Shown here piece by piece: positions 1 to 9,496 of a DNA stretch of 64,000 nt. Within the stretch, counting starts at the first letter, position 1. Each line of letters opens with the position of its first letter. A program made the position numbers and the translations under genes. The notes below the pieces were generated by a model. The model was not told the origin of the DNA. It saw only the letters and a list, made by a program, of their open reading frames with translations, and ran no database searches. This DNA comes from Herpomyces periplanetae (Eukaryota > Ascomycota > Laboulbeniomycetes > Herpomycetales > Herpomycetaceae). The stretch covers positions 60,447 to 124,446 of the forward strand of contig WMKJ01000029.1 in the NCBI GenBank assembly GCA_009733715.1, given 5' to 3'.

Positions 1-675
1 CATGATACACGCGCAAATTCGTCACTTCAACGGGCAACACTTACATTTCCTACAAATTCAATTTCATGGTGTCCAACTGAATCTCATAAGTTTGTTACAG
101 CATCGGAAGACCATAACTTGTATATATTTGATATGCGATCAATGCGTAAAGCTTTAAATATTCTGAAAGGGCATGTAGCTGCTGCCATGAGTGTCAATTG
201 GTCACCCAATGGGCGTGATATAGTATCAGGATCATATGATAGAACTTTACGTATATGGGATGCATTACACGGTTCATCAAGAGACATTTATCATACAAGG
301 CGTATGCAAAGAGTATTCTCAGTAGCTTTTTCCCCCGATGAAAAGTATATATTTAGTGGATCCGATGAAGGAAACATTCGAGTATGGAGATCACAAGCTT
401 CATCAAGAGTGGGAGTATTAACAACACGTGAACGACAGAAGCTTGAACGAGATAATGGATTACTTCAACAGTATGGACATATGCCTCAAATTAAGCGTAT
501 ATTACGCCATCGACACATTCCAAAAGTCGTTCGCAAAGATGGTTTAACAAAACGCGAGGAAATTGCAGCGGCTAAACGTCGGGAACAAAATGAACTTCGC
601 TTTACCAAACCCGGAAAATCAAAATCCCGCAAAAGCGAACGTGCCCAAGTTGTGACGTCACTGCAAACTTCCTAG
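1..675 (+). CDS. SOF1: SOF1/DCAF13 U3 snoRNP WD40 protein, 5'-truncated by window edge
   Basis: The frame is open from base 1 to the TAG at 673-675, so this is the C-terminal ~224 residues of a gene that starts outside the window. It shows the last WD40 blades (SGSYDRTLRIWD, then SGSDEGNIRVWR). The Sof1 signature tail follows: YHTRRMQRVFSVAFSPDEKY, then the basic RHRHIPKVVRKD region and a Lys/Arg-rich end. Sof1 (DCAF13) is a WD40 subunit of the U3 snoRNP / SSU processome, needed for early cleavages of pre-rRNA in the nucleolus. No intron is visible in this part. UTP11, another SSU processome subunit, follows on the same strand. Family identity is confident; the N-terminus is not available. 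Confidence 0.93.
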   Translation, partial: HDTRANSSLQRATLTFPTNSISWCPTESHKFVTASEDHNLYIFDMRSMRKALNILKGHVAAAMSVNWSPNGRDIVSGSYDRTLRIWDALHGSSRDIYHTRRMQRVFSVAFSPDEKYIFSGSDEGNIRVWRSQASSRVGVLTTRERQKLERDNGLLQQYGHMPQIKRILRHRHIPKVVRKDGLTKREEIAAAKRREQNELRFTKPGKSKSRKSERAQVVTSLQTS

Positions 676-682
676 TGTGGTG

Positions 683-689
683 CACGTGA
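683..689. promoter_or_regulatory. CACGTGA E-box upstream of UTP11
   Basis: A CACGTGA motif lies about 169 bp before the chosen UTP11 start, just after the SOF1 stop. It is one of a set of similarly placed motifs in this window. A role as a bHLH-type factor site is inferred. Confidence 0.4.
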
Positions 690-851
690 TGGTCTTGAAA
701 TTTGGTAAGCTTGGATTATGTAATCGGGGACTGGTTCAAAAGGAAATGATGTGGGATTAACGAAGATTTCGATAGATGGAAGTGGATTTTGCGTTTGAGT
801 ACTTTTATGTTGGCAACTTTGAGTGGAAAATTTAAATTTATTTTGTTAATG

Positions 852-1790
852 ATGTCGTCAACCATGCGAAATTTAGCGCCCCGTCGTACGCATAAGGAGC
901 GTGCCCAACCGCGCGATAGGGCACGATTGGGGATACTTGAAAAGCATAAAGATTATACTCTGCGTGCACGCGATTACGCTCATAAGAAGGCACAGTTACG
1001 GGCTTTACAAATTAAAGCTTTAGAACGAAATGAAGATGAATTTTCATTTGGAATGTTACGTACACAACTTCGTCGAAAGGGAGGACTTCGCGCAGCACCA
1101 GGGGCTGCAAAGCCCCATAAATGCCCGTCAGCGGGTGTAGATTTACGAGAATTCCGCGATAGTTGTACACAAGAACAGAGTATTCTTGATCCAGCTCGGA
1201 ATGATATTAGTGGGAGACCATTAAATATGGAGGTTGTTAAATATCTCAAAACACAAGATTTGGCTCACATTCGCACAATGCTACAAAAAATACGTGTCAA
1301 ACGTGAAGAATTGGAATTGGGCAGCAGTGCAGTTCTAGCTGTTATAAATAATCATGAATCGGTAACAAAGCCCCATCGAACGGTCTTCATAAGTCCAGAT
1401 GACGTTAAGGAAATTTTACACAATGATGTGAAACGTAATCAAACCAAGCTAGAAACGCAGAGCAAAAATCCACGAAAAAAATCCTCACCGAAACAGTTAA
1501 ACGATAAGTCGATTAAACGATTAATTGGAAAAGAAAAGTCAGATAAGATGTCACAATTACCTGCACTAAACAGTGACGATAAAAATCCGTTTGTTAAGCC
1601 GGGCAATTGTAAATTGGCAAGAAAGTTTGAGGAAAGATTAAAGCGATTAAAGGAAGCGGAGAATTCTTTACGTGAACAGGAAATTGCCTTGGAAAGAGAG
1701 CGAGCATACTATTCCGGTCGATCCGGGCATGGAATAAATGGTGTAACACGACGAGGTCGAAAGTTTCGAGTGCAACGGCGTCGACGCTGA
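852..1790 (+). CDS. UTP11: UTP11-like U3 snoRNA-associated protein
   Basis: The start of the protein matches the Utp11 family: RNLAPRRTHKERAQP, LGILEKHKDYTLRARDYAHK and FSFGM, then LKTQDLAHIR. Utp11 is an SSU processome subunit required for 18S rRNA maturation in the nucleolus. I chose the ATG at 852 because it puts MSST-MRN directly before the conserved block and has A at -3. In-frame ATGs also lie at 849 and 807. Between FSFGM and LKTQDL there is an extra segment of about 40 residues that the usual family lacks. It has no stop and no convincing splice sites, so it is either a lineage-specific insert or a retained intron. The C-terminus is a basic coiled-coil-like tail. The gene is convergent with COQ7, with 18 bp between the stops. 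Confidence 0.88.
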   Translation: MSSTMRNLAPRRTHKERAQPRDRARLGILEKHKDYTLRARDYAHKKAQLRALQIKALERNEDEFSFGMLRTQLRRKGGLRAAPGAAKPHKCPSAGVDLREFRDSCTQEQSILDPARNDISGRPLNMEVVKYLKTQDLAHIRTMLQKIRVKREELELGSSAVLAVINNHESVTKPHRTVFISPDDVKEILHNDVKRNQTKLETQSKNPRKKSSPKQLNDKSIKRLIGKEKSDKMSQLPALNSDDKNPFVKPGNCKLARKFEERLKRLKEAENSLREQEIALERERAYYSGRSGHGINGVTRRGRKFRVQRRRR

Positions 1791-1808
1791 AGGTAATCTG
1801 AATGAATA

Positions 1809-2648
1809 TTAATATTTTCGACAAATATTAATAGCAGTAGTGCATCCCTTTTTTATTATACTTGTTAATAGTTCATGGGAGGACGCCAAATGTGAATCAT
1901 GGGCTACCGCTGTATCCAGATGTTCCAATTCCTCCTGGCGAAATCGTTCAAATGTATTGCGCAAATACGTTAAAACGCTTATCTGGTCACATCCCATTAA
2001 CTCATGCGTTGTGATTAATGCTAGTTGTGTACGATGTTGCATGGAGGTATTTAACCTGGTGGTTGAGTATTGAACTTTTTCACGGTCTAGAATTTCGTTT
2101 ATCCAACCTGTGAGAAGGGCGACTTGTTCACCATAATGTGAACCGATGACCGTTTCTACAGCCTCAGTGCAAGCCATAGCAGCTTGTCTGCCGAGTAATC
2201 CGGTGATCCAACCTAACGTTGAACCAGCAAGTCGCCAAACAGGTAACAGAAGACTAGGTCGTCCATTATACAATCTTAAGAAAGTTGAACATACGGTTAA
2301 ATGAGTTTCTTCTTGACTTTGCATATGATACATTAGCAAGTGCATGTGAGGAAAGGCCTGCGTAACTAGAGGCGTTTGGGAAGTGTAAATCCGTACAGCA
2401 GCTACTTCACCTGCGTGATTAATTCGTAAAGCTTGTTCCAAATAACGCTTTTGATCTGCACGTAAACTATTCTTTAATGTATTCAACGCGTAAGTTAATT
2501 GAAGTATCGGCAAATCCGATTTTTCCTTTACACCTTTTTCCCCTCCACTGTTCGATCCTTTTTGCCCGTTACTTAAGGTAGAGAGGCCATGTTTGAATTT
2601 CCACCCGTTGGGTATCCGATAAATATTTTTCAAATGTACAAGTTTCAT
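1809..2648 (-). CDS. COQ7: COQ7 5-demethoxyubiquinone hydroxylase
   Basis: A single-exon 279-aa protein of the Coq7/CLK-1 di-iron family, which catalyses the penultimate hydroxylation in ubiquinone synthesis on the matrix face of the mitochondrial inner membrane. Carboxylate-bridge ligands are visible: E81 in INHAGEVAA, the ExxH pair E113/H116 in QEETH, a glutamate in ACTEAVE (~162-165), and the second ExxH E240/H243 in EELEHLD. The end GCTTAINICRKY matches the usual family C-terminus. Residues 1-45 form a basic, Ser/Gly-rich leader that fits a mitochondrial targeting sequence. The ATG at 2648 is the first in frame. A CACGTGA motif lies about 131 bp upstream. The Coq7 call is secure. Confidence 0.95.
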   Translation of the reverse strand: MKLVHLKNIYRIPNGWKFKHGLSTLSNGQKGSNSGGEKGVKEKSDLPILQLTYALNTLKNSLRADQKRYLEQALRINHAGEVAAVRIYTSQTPLVTQAFPHMHLLMYHMQSQEETHLTVCSTFLRLYNGRPSLLLPVWRLAGSTLGWITGLLGRQAAMACTEAVETVIGSHYGEQVALLTGWINEILDREKVQYSTTRLNTSMQHRTQLALITTHELMGCDQISVLTYLRNTFERFRQEELEHLDTAVAHDSHLASSHELLTSIIKKGCTTAINICRKY

Positions 2649-4053
2649 AGCTATAGTCCATTAAACTGCAATCCATTCGCCCAAACCCCTCACGTCAAAT
2701 TCCTCAAAATTTCTTCCCCAAAAAATCCTCAATCAGCTTACATAACCAGTCACACCTGCCTCTCAAGCGAGTCTTAAGCACGTGACCCACATTACTGGAG
2801 GGCTTTGAAATTTATTGGGAGGGGAGAGGTTTGGACTAGACTACGTGAAGATTGTATGCTGCCATGGTTTTTCTCGCCCTCACAAGTCTGAGACTATAGC
2901 TCAGTAGAGACAATGGAATATGGCGCCCCGCTCAAACGTCCCGACTTCGACCACGAATCATGTACCAGTACAAGTCAGTGCAGGCGATGATAAAACCGCA
3001 CAAAATTGCACACGCAACTATGTACACGTACGCGTACACACAACACGTAGATTTACGAGTTCACTTTGACCAAAGGAGCTCGAGTAAATGCAACGTCGGA
3101 GAACGCGAAGGGTCAACACGGTTAAAGAACAAACTTAGCATAAGCGTAATTTAGCCATTTAAGCGTGTAACCAGCACACAATTCTGTATAGTGGTAAGTA
3201 GGCACGTTGAGCAACTAAGTTAATCTTAGACCACCGTCGACCCGAAGTGCCATTAAATAAGTATCAACGCGCCCAAACGCGTGAAGAATAACACTTCCTT
3301 TTAAAAGGTCGCTAAGGCGTTACTTAATGGCCGTTAAGCACCGCACGAGTCTGCAGGTGCATGCGCACGAACACGTACACCGATGAAAGACACCCCTACG
3401 AGAGGTATTCTTCACCAGTGCTGCAATCAACACTTTCCCCCGAATCTGGATACAAATATCCCAATTCGACTGAACAGTGTGCGGCAAAAGCGAACCCACG
3501 CATGCACATTAAAGAGAAAGAAAATCCCCTTTTCTCGCCTTCGCCTTCGCTATTTATACTCCTGTTCGGTTCTACTTCGGCACCTTACTCAGCTATTTGG
3601 CTTAGTCATATTTCCCCACCGGCCCGACTTTGCCGATGCAATGAAATTTCATTTGGATTCAGTTAGGATCACGATGTTTGCACTTGACTTTGGCTTTAAC
3701 TTGTGTACTCTGTTTAATTTTCAAGAGGAATTCGTGATTCCACCATTTTGTTCATTTGCTGTGGTAGTAATTAAAATTTGTTGCAATCAACGTCTTCACT
3801 TTCACTCGTATACAAAACCACAATAATCCATCCCTCTTTCTTTCATTAATCCCATTTGAGTGTACACGTTTATTTGAAAAGTAGAGATTTAATTTACAAA
3901 TTTGAAAATGAAGACATGCGCCGAATAATCTTTATAGCATGGATGAGATCAGAAACCGTGGGCGCTCCGTTTTGTAATTGCAATTTGAGACTAGTATACT
4001 GAGCATATCAACTCGCACACGCACACTCACTTACACGCGCCCGCCTACTAATC
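2649..4053. other. Spacer between COQ7 and RAD14 (divergent promoters)
   Basis: This stretch of about 1.4 kb has no credible gene. It holds a CACGTGA at 2779-2785 near COQ7. It also has alternating pyrimidine-purine DNA around 2998-3050 and 3355-3385 (runs such as tgtacacgtacgcgtacaca), and C/T-rich sequence around 3520-3560 and 3820-3850 leading into RAD14. Open frames around 3361-3826 have no recognisable domain and atypical composition. Confidence 0.55.
2779..2785. promoter_or_regulatory. CACGTGA E-box upstream of COQ7
   Basis: The motif is about 131 bp upstream of the COQ7 start codon. It belongs to the recurrent promoter motif set of this window. Function is inferred. Confidence 0.4.
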
Positions 4054-5016
4054 ATGTCCTCTGCACCGACGGATACATCCGGCAAACTACCTCCGCGCGC
4101 CGCTAAAAACTTTGCAAACTACGTAGACTTCGATTTATTCAAGGTAGAAGATACCAAAGGAGGTTTTTTACGCGCTAAAGATGACCCACGAAACTCGGCC
4201 ATGTACGCACCCGGTTCCGGAACTACTATCGCGGAGTGCAGCTCACACGTTAAACCAGACAACCTGACCAACCACGAATGGGAGCGTGAATTAACAAAGC
4301 AACGTTTGCGCGATAGTAAAACGGGCTCGTACGAGCCGGGTATTGATGTGGATAAAGCTGTTAACCCATCAATTTATGGATGTAGGGAATGTAAAAGTTT
4401 ATCAATCGATGAAAAATTCGCTAGTACATTTGGATGCTACGTTTGCAAAGCGTGTAAAGCTCGTAAACCTGAGCTATACTCATTATTAACGAAAACAGAA
4501 GTTAAGCAAGACTATTTACTAACGGAAGAAGAACTGCGCGACGAATCCTTGCTAAAGCGCATGGAGAAGCCAAATCCTCACAGATCTAATTGGAATAATA
4601 TGATGTTATTTTTACGGTATCAAGTCGAAGAATATGCTTTTAGCGATAAGCGCTGGGGAAGCAGTGAAGCTCTTGACAAAGAATACGCCCGGCGACAGGC
4701 TGCGTCGACTGATCGCCGAAGTCGACGATTTCATCGTAAGCTACACGACTTGAAGCGCCGAACAAGAGTTGCAGCATACCATCGTCAAATGATGGCGGCT
4801 ACGCAAGACGAGCGTGAAATAAGTGCTGACACTGAAGCAACCATTGAGACCAAGATCGCCAAGTTTGGTGATCACGTTCCGAGTCACCATCTTGAAATGC
4901 ACAAACACCAGTGGTCCACACGCCCTGCTAAGGATGGTGAATGCATCGAAGAGGGAGCAGTAATCAAAATTTGCACACTGTGCGGTATGGAAGTTGAAGA
5001 ATTAGACTTGGGCTAG
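4054..5016 (+). CDS. RAD14: RAD14/XPA DNA damage-recognition protein of nucleotide excision repair
   Basis: This 320-aa protein carries the XPA-type zinc finger: C110-x2-C113-x17-C131-x2-C134, with exactly the family spacing. The XPA DNA-binding domain follows (YLLTEEELRDESLLKRMEKP, then NPHRSNWNNMMLFLRYQVEE). The end has the family pair of cysteines (KICTLCGMEVEELDL), the region known in XPA to contact TFIIH. XPA/Rad14 verifies lesions and scaffolds the repair complex in the nucleus. The gene is a single exon whose ATG at 4054 opens a typical basic N-terminus. It is convergent with SEC72 (231 bp apart). Identity is confident. Confidence 0.95.
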   Translation: MSSAPTDTSGKLPPRAAKNFANYVDFDLFKVEDTKGGFLRAKDDPRNSAMYAPGSGTTIAECSSHVKPDNLTNHEWERELTKQRLRDSKTGSYEPGIDVDKAVNPSIYGCRECKSLSIDEKFASTFGCYVCKACKARKPELYSLLTKTEVKQDYLLTEEELRDESLLKRMEKPNPHRSNWNNMMLFLRYQVEEYAFSDKRWGSSEALDKEYARRQAASTDRRSRRFHRKLHDLKRRTRVAAYHRQMMAATQDEREISADTEATIETKIAKFGDHVPSHHLEMHKHQWSTRPAKDGECIEEGAVIKICTLCGMEVEELDLG

Positions 5017-5247
5017 GTTAATATAAGCCTGAACATTGAAGTAGCAACATTTTACATTGTTATGACTTGAATGAGTATAAGCGCTGGTACAGCGTAAACA
5101 CAAAAGAGGAGCGTATTACACCGTACAAGTGAGTTAAAGACGATAGATATACTCGCGGACGGATGTAGCTTCTAATATATGAATGCACGTACGTGTGATT
5201 TCAAATATGGTGGAATCCAGGAACGCTCACGGGTTCCGTTACTGAGA

Positions 5248-5886
5248 TCATTTTCGACGAGCAAAGGCAGCGTTAACTTCACGAAGGAGGGCTTCAAGTT
5301 CACCTTCTCTTTGTTCATTTTCAAGGGCCTCCTGAATCCAATCCCTAGCTTCGTGTAAACGACCCATTTCAAGCAAACATTTACCACGACGATACCATGC
5401 TTTCATATTTCCGGTTTTCTTTAGTTTAACACTGCATAATGCATCGATAGCACCCTCTGGCCATTCTCTTTGAACAATGTGAGCCTGGGCACGATTAGCG
5501 TAAAGTTGCGATAATTCCATCCGCATTAATGCAGCAGGTTCCCAGACGGGTCTACCCGCTGCCATTTTAATAGCAAGATCATACAAGTGTACAGCTTGAG
5601 GGATCCGCCCGCGACGTAGAGCATCGTTACCAGATTCTCGCATTTTGTTGACCTGGTTTGTACGCTTGGGATCAACGGGCACAGGAGGAGGAGGCACACC
5701 ACCAGCTGCTGTGACGGTATCATTAGAGATTAGTGCATGATGTAAATTATTTAACGCTTCTATTTCTGCCACAATTTCATCCGACGTAGCCGTTGAAGTT
5801 GTAGAAGCATTTTCTGCTAAACGTAGATTCTCCGAATTAGCATCAAATGTGAGAGGAATAAGATTGAACGCGATTTCCGCTGACAT
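5248..5886 (-). CDS. SEC72: SEC72-like TPR subunit of the ER post-translational translocon
   Basis: A 212-aa single-exon protein. After a polar N-terminus comes the Pro stretch VPPPPVPVDPKRTNQVNKMR, then TPR helices: ESGNDALRRGRIPQAVHLYD, ELSQLYANRAQAHIVQREWP and KAWYRRGKCLLEMGRLHEAR. This arrangement matches fungal Sec72, the cytosolic TPR partner of Sec63/Sec62/Sec71 that helps dock Hsp70-bound precursors at the ER. Generic TPR co-chaperones are the main alternative, but the pre-TPR segment and length favour Sec72. The gene diverges from GPI19 with a 317-bp shared promoter. Confidence 0.82.
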   Translation of the reverse strand: MSAEIAFNLIPLTFDANSENLRLAENASTTSTATSDEIVAEIEALNNLHHALISNDTVTAAGGVPPPPVPVDPKRTNQVNKMRESGNDALRRGRIPQAVHLYDLAIKMAAGRPVWEPAALMRMELSQLYANRAQAHIVQREWPEGAIDALCSVKLKKTGNMKAWYRRGKCLLEMGRLHEARDWIQEALENEQREGELEALLREVNAAFARRK

Positions 5887-6203
5887 GTCTAATAAACCTT
5901 CGATACGTCAAAGTATTAATAAATTATATGAACATATATATAACAAGCCAAAGAACTCATACAAAATTATAGAAGATTAGAATAAAAAACCCGTAGGAAA
6001 AGATTCCCTCGAGCGGCCGAATCCTCATCACGATGTTTATCTAAACTACCGATTTAATACGCCACAGGAAGATGGCAAGCCACAGAACACGTGATTGTCT
6101 AAGGGATCAATTGGTGTGAGGTTGAACGCGACTGAATGATTGGATTTAAAGAACAGTTTTGATAATTGACAAGTTGTATGAAAGATGGTTATACGTGGAA
6201 AAT
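5887..6203. promoter_or_regulatory. Divergent promoter SEC72 / GPI19
   Basis: A 317-bp AT-rich intergenic region between two divergent starts. It contains CACGTGA at 6088-6094, about 116 bp from the GPI19 ATG and 200 bp from the SEC72 ATG. No other signal was recognised. Confidence 0.5.
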
Positions 6204-7019
6204 ATGCGAGAAATTGACCAGGGAGAAACAAAGGCTACGGGATGCGAGGGGGACGTAGAATTGTCTACGGCGCGGGCAAGGAAGTGGGATGATCATAATG
6301 GTAGTGAGATTCGTGATGATCAAGACCATGGAAATCTTGTGAATAACAATGTACGGGCGCGAAACATTGAGCATACGTCAGGGAATAGTGAAGAAAGCGC
6401 TAAAAATACTATAGGAGACGCGGATGAAGTGAGTAATGAGAGCGAGAAAAATAATGATGATGGGAAAGAAGAAGGGGTTAGATTTAGTATGACTGAAGGA
6501 GAACCAAAGGTAGTGGAACTTAATGGACTGTCGATGCGATGGATATCATCCGCGGCTTTTCTTATTTATGTTATCTGGGCAATTTCACCGGGAAATGTTT
6601 TACACTATTTTGGTATTTATTACTATCCAAGTCGATGGTGGGCCCTGGCAATACCTTCTTGGATAGTAATGGCGATATTCTACGTTTACGTAGCATTAGC
6701 TTGTTATAATATTGAATATCTTACACTACCCTTGAATAGCGTTGAAAATTTGGCTGATGAAGCTGAATGTTTAGCGTATGTTACGCACGAAGGGAAAATT
6801 GGCCGGTTGAAACCTGTAACAGAGTCAACAACGTGTCGAATCACCGAGCATAGTCGTTCAACTACCGTACAAGTCAGTACTGATGTTAGCCAAGTTAAAG
6901 ACTGGGGCGTTGATCGTTGCAAACTTAACGAAATTGACTGGCACGCTTTGTGGAGTAAAGGAACTGATGCCGTACTCGACATTCCAATGGGCGGAGTTTG
7001 TCAAGTCTTGTACGGATGA
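6204..7019 (+). CDS. GPI19: GPI19/PIG-P subunit of GPI-GlcNAc transferase
   Basis: A 271-aa protein with a PIG-P domain: two closely spaced membrane helices (about residues 113-133 and 144-170) joined by the hallmark loop HYFGIYYYPSRWWALAIPSW. The short C-terminal motif DIPMGGVCQVLYG is close to the family IP-DI-x-x-VN-x-x-LY signature. PIG-P is part of the ER complex that adds GlcNAc to phosphatidylinositol, the first step of GPI-anchor synthesis. I chose the ATG at 6204; the frame runs slightly further upstream without another ATG. The first ~105 residues are very acidic and polar (Asn/Asp/Glu/Ser-rich), and this extension makes the protein about twice the usual size. Confidence 0.88.
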   Translation: MREIDQGETKATGCEGDVELSTARARKWDDHNGSEIRDDQDHGNLVNNNVRARNIEHTSGNSEESAKNTIGDADEVSNESEKNNDDGKEEGVRFSMTEGEPKVVELNGLSMRWISSAAFLIYVIWAISPGNVLHYFGIYYYPSRWWALAIPSWIVMAIFYVYVALACYNIEYLTLPLNSVENLADEAECLAYVTHEGKIGRLKPVTESTTCRITEHSRSTTVQVSTDVSQVKDWGVDRCKLNEIDWHALWSKGTDAVLDIPMGGVCQVLYG

Positions 7020-7227
7020 GGAGAAATATTAATCCATGTGAATGTCGCGTGACAAAAGCATGGCAATAAATTCACATCATGACCATTCTTTACGGGAAAC
7101 TTGAACTTATGTTCACTTGCGTACACATGCACATGCCATAAAATCCTGTTCAGTGGTATTGTGAGATATTTTTTATTGGAAACTCAGTTGAAAATTTTGA
7201 CCTTGCGGGTATTCACTACCAGGCACT

Positions 7228-7830
7228 ATGTGTGATCCCGATGATAATGAAAGTAATGCTAGTGAGGCGTTTTTTACAAGTACAAGTGAACGACAGGAAG
7301 ATAATGAAATGAAAATGATTAACTCCGACGTTCAAAGAGTTCGTGAACTTCATACCACAAGTGGATATCGCGAGGGAATGTTTCATGGACAAGCCAGTAT
7401 TTCTCAGGAAGCTTTTGACGCGGGTTATCGTGTAGGCGCTTTGATTGGAAATCAAGTTGGCTGTATTATAGGCATGTTTAGTGCCATTCAAGTACTGGAA
7501 GAGTTAGCTTTGCCGAAAGGTCCAGGAAAAGATTTTGTAATTTCAAAAGATCTACGAGATGCACAAGCTGAATTAACAGTAAAACTTGTCTACGATGAAT
7601 TTCTAGCGCATCATTACCTACAAATCCAACCCACAGTTGAAAAGTGTATTGATAATTGCGAATTGCAGAGAATGATCAATGAATTACCAGTTTTGGCCAA
7701 GTGGACGGGAAAACTGAAAGAACTTATGCATGAGTACGGCCTTGGGGATGCAGAATATGAAGAATTAGTAAATTGTGTCGATATGAATGAGGTGGATGAT
7801 GGTAGGAAAAACGAGAATACACGAGCGTAG
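7228..7830 (+). CDS. YAE1: YAE1-like protein (deca-GX3 motif)
   Basis: A 200-aa single-exon protein. Residues ~43-90 hold the Yae1 N-terminal repeat of glycines every four residues: SGYREGMFHGQASISQEAFD, then AGYRVGALIGNQVGCIIGMF. Yae1 works with Lto1 as an adaptor that delivers Fe-S clusters to Rli1/ABCE1, linking Fe-S biogenesis to ribosome function. The spacing and following helix fit Yae1 better than Lto1, which lacks the long region after the repeat. The stop lies 64 bp from the convergent DGAT1 stop. Confidence 0.83.
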   Translation: MCDPDDNESNASEAFFTSTSERQEDNEMKMINSDVQRVRELHTTSGYREGMFHGQASISQEAFDAGYRVGALIGNQVGCIIGMFSAIQVLEELALPKGPGKDFVISKDLRDAQAELTVKLVYDEFLAHHYLQIQPTVEKCIDNCELQRMINELPVLAKWTGKLKELMHEYGLGDAEYEELVNCVDMNEVDDGRKNENTRA

Positions 7831-7894
7831 AATGGTGACACCGACCGGGTGAGAACCATCGAATCGCGCAAACACGCGTAAATTGAACAAATAG

Positions 7895-9496
7895 TTAATT
7901 TGGTGGTGGATATTTTGTGTGCCACGCAAAAAAGTACATTAAACCAGCTAATGGTTGACCGATGAGGCAAAATGAAACCCAGAAAGTTACGTTCCCGATA
8001 ATGTTTTTTGGCCGACTAGGCTTAGCAACAAGTAAATCGGTCAAATACGTCAGGGGAATTTGAAATATCATTCCAAGAAATGCTATGCCTGTACAAAAAC
8101 GAATTGTCAAGGTCAGTGATTGGATGATTATCACGATATCTTCAAGGGTAAAAAGGTAGCTATATACACGCTTACCGAGGATATTGTGACTAGGAATGCC
8201 CACGAGAAGCTCATGAAGCAGACCGGATAAAGTGAAAACAAAGACTTGAGCGAGCTTGGGAGATACGTCCCGAGCAAGTAATGGAAGATAAACATGACGC
8301 TTTAGAAAAAAATAAACTGGACGATTCCAACTTGACCAATATTGTCGAATTGTCGTAGCATTCCACCAGTCAATATAAAACTTCCGATCAGCAAAACGGA
8401 GTAGTTCTGCTAAAGCGTTCAGAAATGACTGAAAGAAAGCAAAAAACCCGGCCAGCCAGCAACAGAGTGATATATTGGATAGCTTTAGTACACGTTCGAC
8501 AATTTCAAGAGTTGAATGATCGTCCTTAGAAAGTTTATCAATGGAACTTATCATGATAGGGAATGCATACTGAATGCAAGTGAACCAAATGACAAATGTT
8601 AATATGACAACTTCCATTAAACGTTTACATATAAATGACCAACGAATCCGGGGTGTTCTTGGATATACAGGTTGATAAACCAAAGTTGGGGCCCACCAGA
8701 AATATATTAAGTTATCCAGGGATATATTACACGGATATGGACAAGATTTGTATAAGTCGGGTATAGTATCAGGATGAGCCGATGTGATGTAGGCGTGACG
8801 AAGATCACGATTCGTTAAAGCATACGAGCATGATTTAATCCAAACGATTATCGAATGTAATATACAAGCGCCGCCCAGAGCTGGATGAAATATGTAAAAG
8901 TAGACGATGTAAGAAGAAAATGCCAGGTTAAATGTAGCATTGATCGAATGAGCCAAAGCGACAAAAATCCATGTTTTGAATTGAAGAGAAGGATCTGGCG
9001 GTAAGTTAGACGACTTAGCAGTTTGCATATAATACTTCTTAAATGAAACGGTCGACTTTGCAGCAATAAATTCAATTAAGTATGCAATAAAAAGATGACA
9101 GGGAACACTGGCGTACAGTGCAAGACTGGTGGTAACATCTTGACGGGGAATTGACGGCAGGCGAAAGGACACAAGAAGCCCGTATTTGCAATAATTCTCG
9201 ATGATCAATCGAATGTTAGATACGACTAACATTAGTATAATTAAATTCCAGATGCCAGAGTAACCAGGATTGTTAGGTGCTTCGGGAGAGAGACAAGAAG
9301 TTATAGAGCTTGAATGGACAACATAGACATGTTTATATACGGGGGAACTGCTCTTGTGATGAGAGGAGGATAAAGAAGTTGATGTTGAGGATTGTGATGA
9401 CGTCAAAGTTGGTGAAAGCGATGGAGATGGTAACGATGGGTCGACCGGTTGAATATTTCGGTGCCGTACATACGCATCGGTATTCATGTCGGACAT
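7895..9496 (-). CDS. DGAT1-type diacylglycerol O-acyltransferase (MBOAT)
   Basis: A 533-aa polytopic ER membrane protein of the MBOAT family. It has the DGAT1/ARE block NLIYFWWAPTLVYQPVYPRT with PRIRW, then the substrate motif FYIDWWN (about residues 372-378) and YWSSWNRPV. The catalytic histidine is in LLHELLVGIP (about residue 427). PRTxxIRW plus FYxDWWN indicates the DGAT1 side of the family, making triacylglycerol from acyl-CoA and diacylglycerol; sterol acyltransferase (ARE1/2) is the alternative. I start at the ATG at 9496 (MSDMNTD); the frame is open further upstream but without ATG. The N-terminus is a Ser/Thr/Pro-rich cytosolic tail before about nine hydrophobic segments. Confidence 0.88.
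   Translation of the reverse strand: MSDMNTDAYVRHRNIQPVDPSLPSPSLSPTLTSSQSSTSTSLSSSHHKSSSPVYKHVYVVHSSSITSCLSPEAPNNPGYSGIWNLIILMLVVSNIRLIIENYCKYGLLVSFRLPSIPRQDVTTSLALYASVPCHLFIAYLIEFIAAKSTVSFKKYYMQTAKSSNLPPDPSLQFKTWIFVALAHSINATFNLAFSSYIVYFYIFHPALGGACILHSIIVWIKSCSYALTNRDLRHAYITSAHPDTIPDLYKSCPYPCNISLDNLIYFWWAPTLVYQPVYPRTPRIRWSFICKRLMEVVILTFVIWFTCIQYAFPIMISSIDKLSKDDHSTLEIVERVLKLSNISLCCWLAGFFAFFQSFLNALAELLRFADRKFYIDWWNATTIRQYWSSWNRPVYFFLKRHVYLPLLARDVSPKLAQVFVFTLSGLLHELLVGIPSHNILGKRVYSYLFTLEDIVIIIQSLTLTIRFCTGIAFLGMIFQIPLTYLTDLLVAKPSRPKNIIGNVTFWVSFCLIGQPLAGLMYFFAWHTKYPPPN

Noticed and set aside
2894-2975. tRNA-like sequence with an A-box-like tagctcagtagag and a weak B-box-like cgacttcgacc
   Set aside because: The D-stem and a 7-bp acceptor stem cannot be formed, and no matching 3' acceptor strand follows.
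3383-3826. 147-codon open frame between COQ7 and RAD14
   Set aside because: No domain or signal is recognisable, composition shifts along its length, and it overlaps another frame; it looks like chance in C/T-rich sequence.
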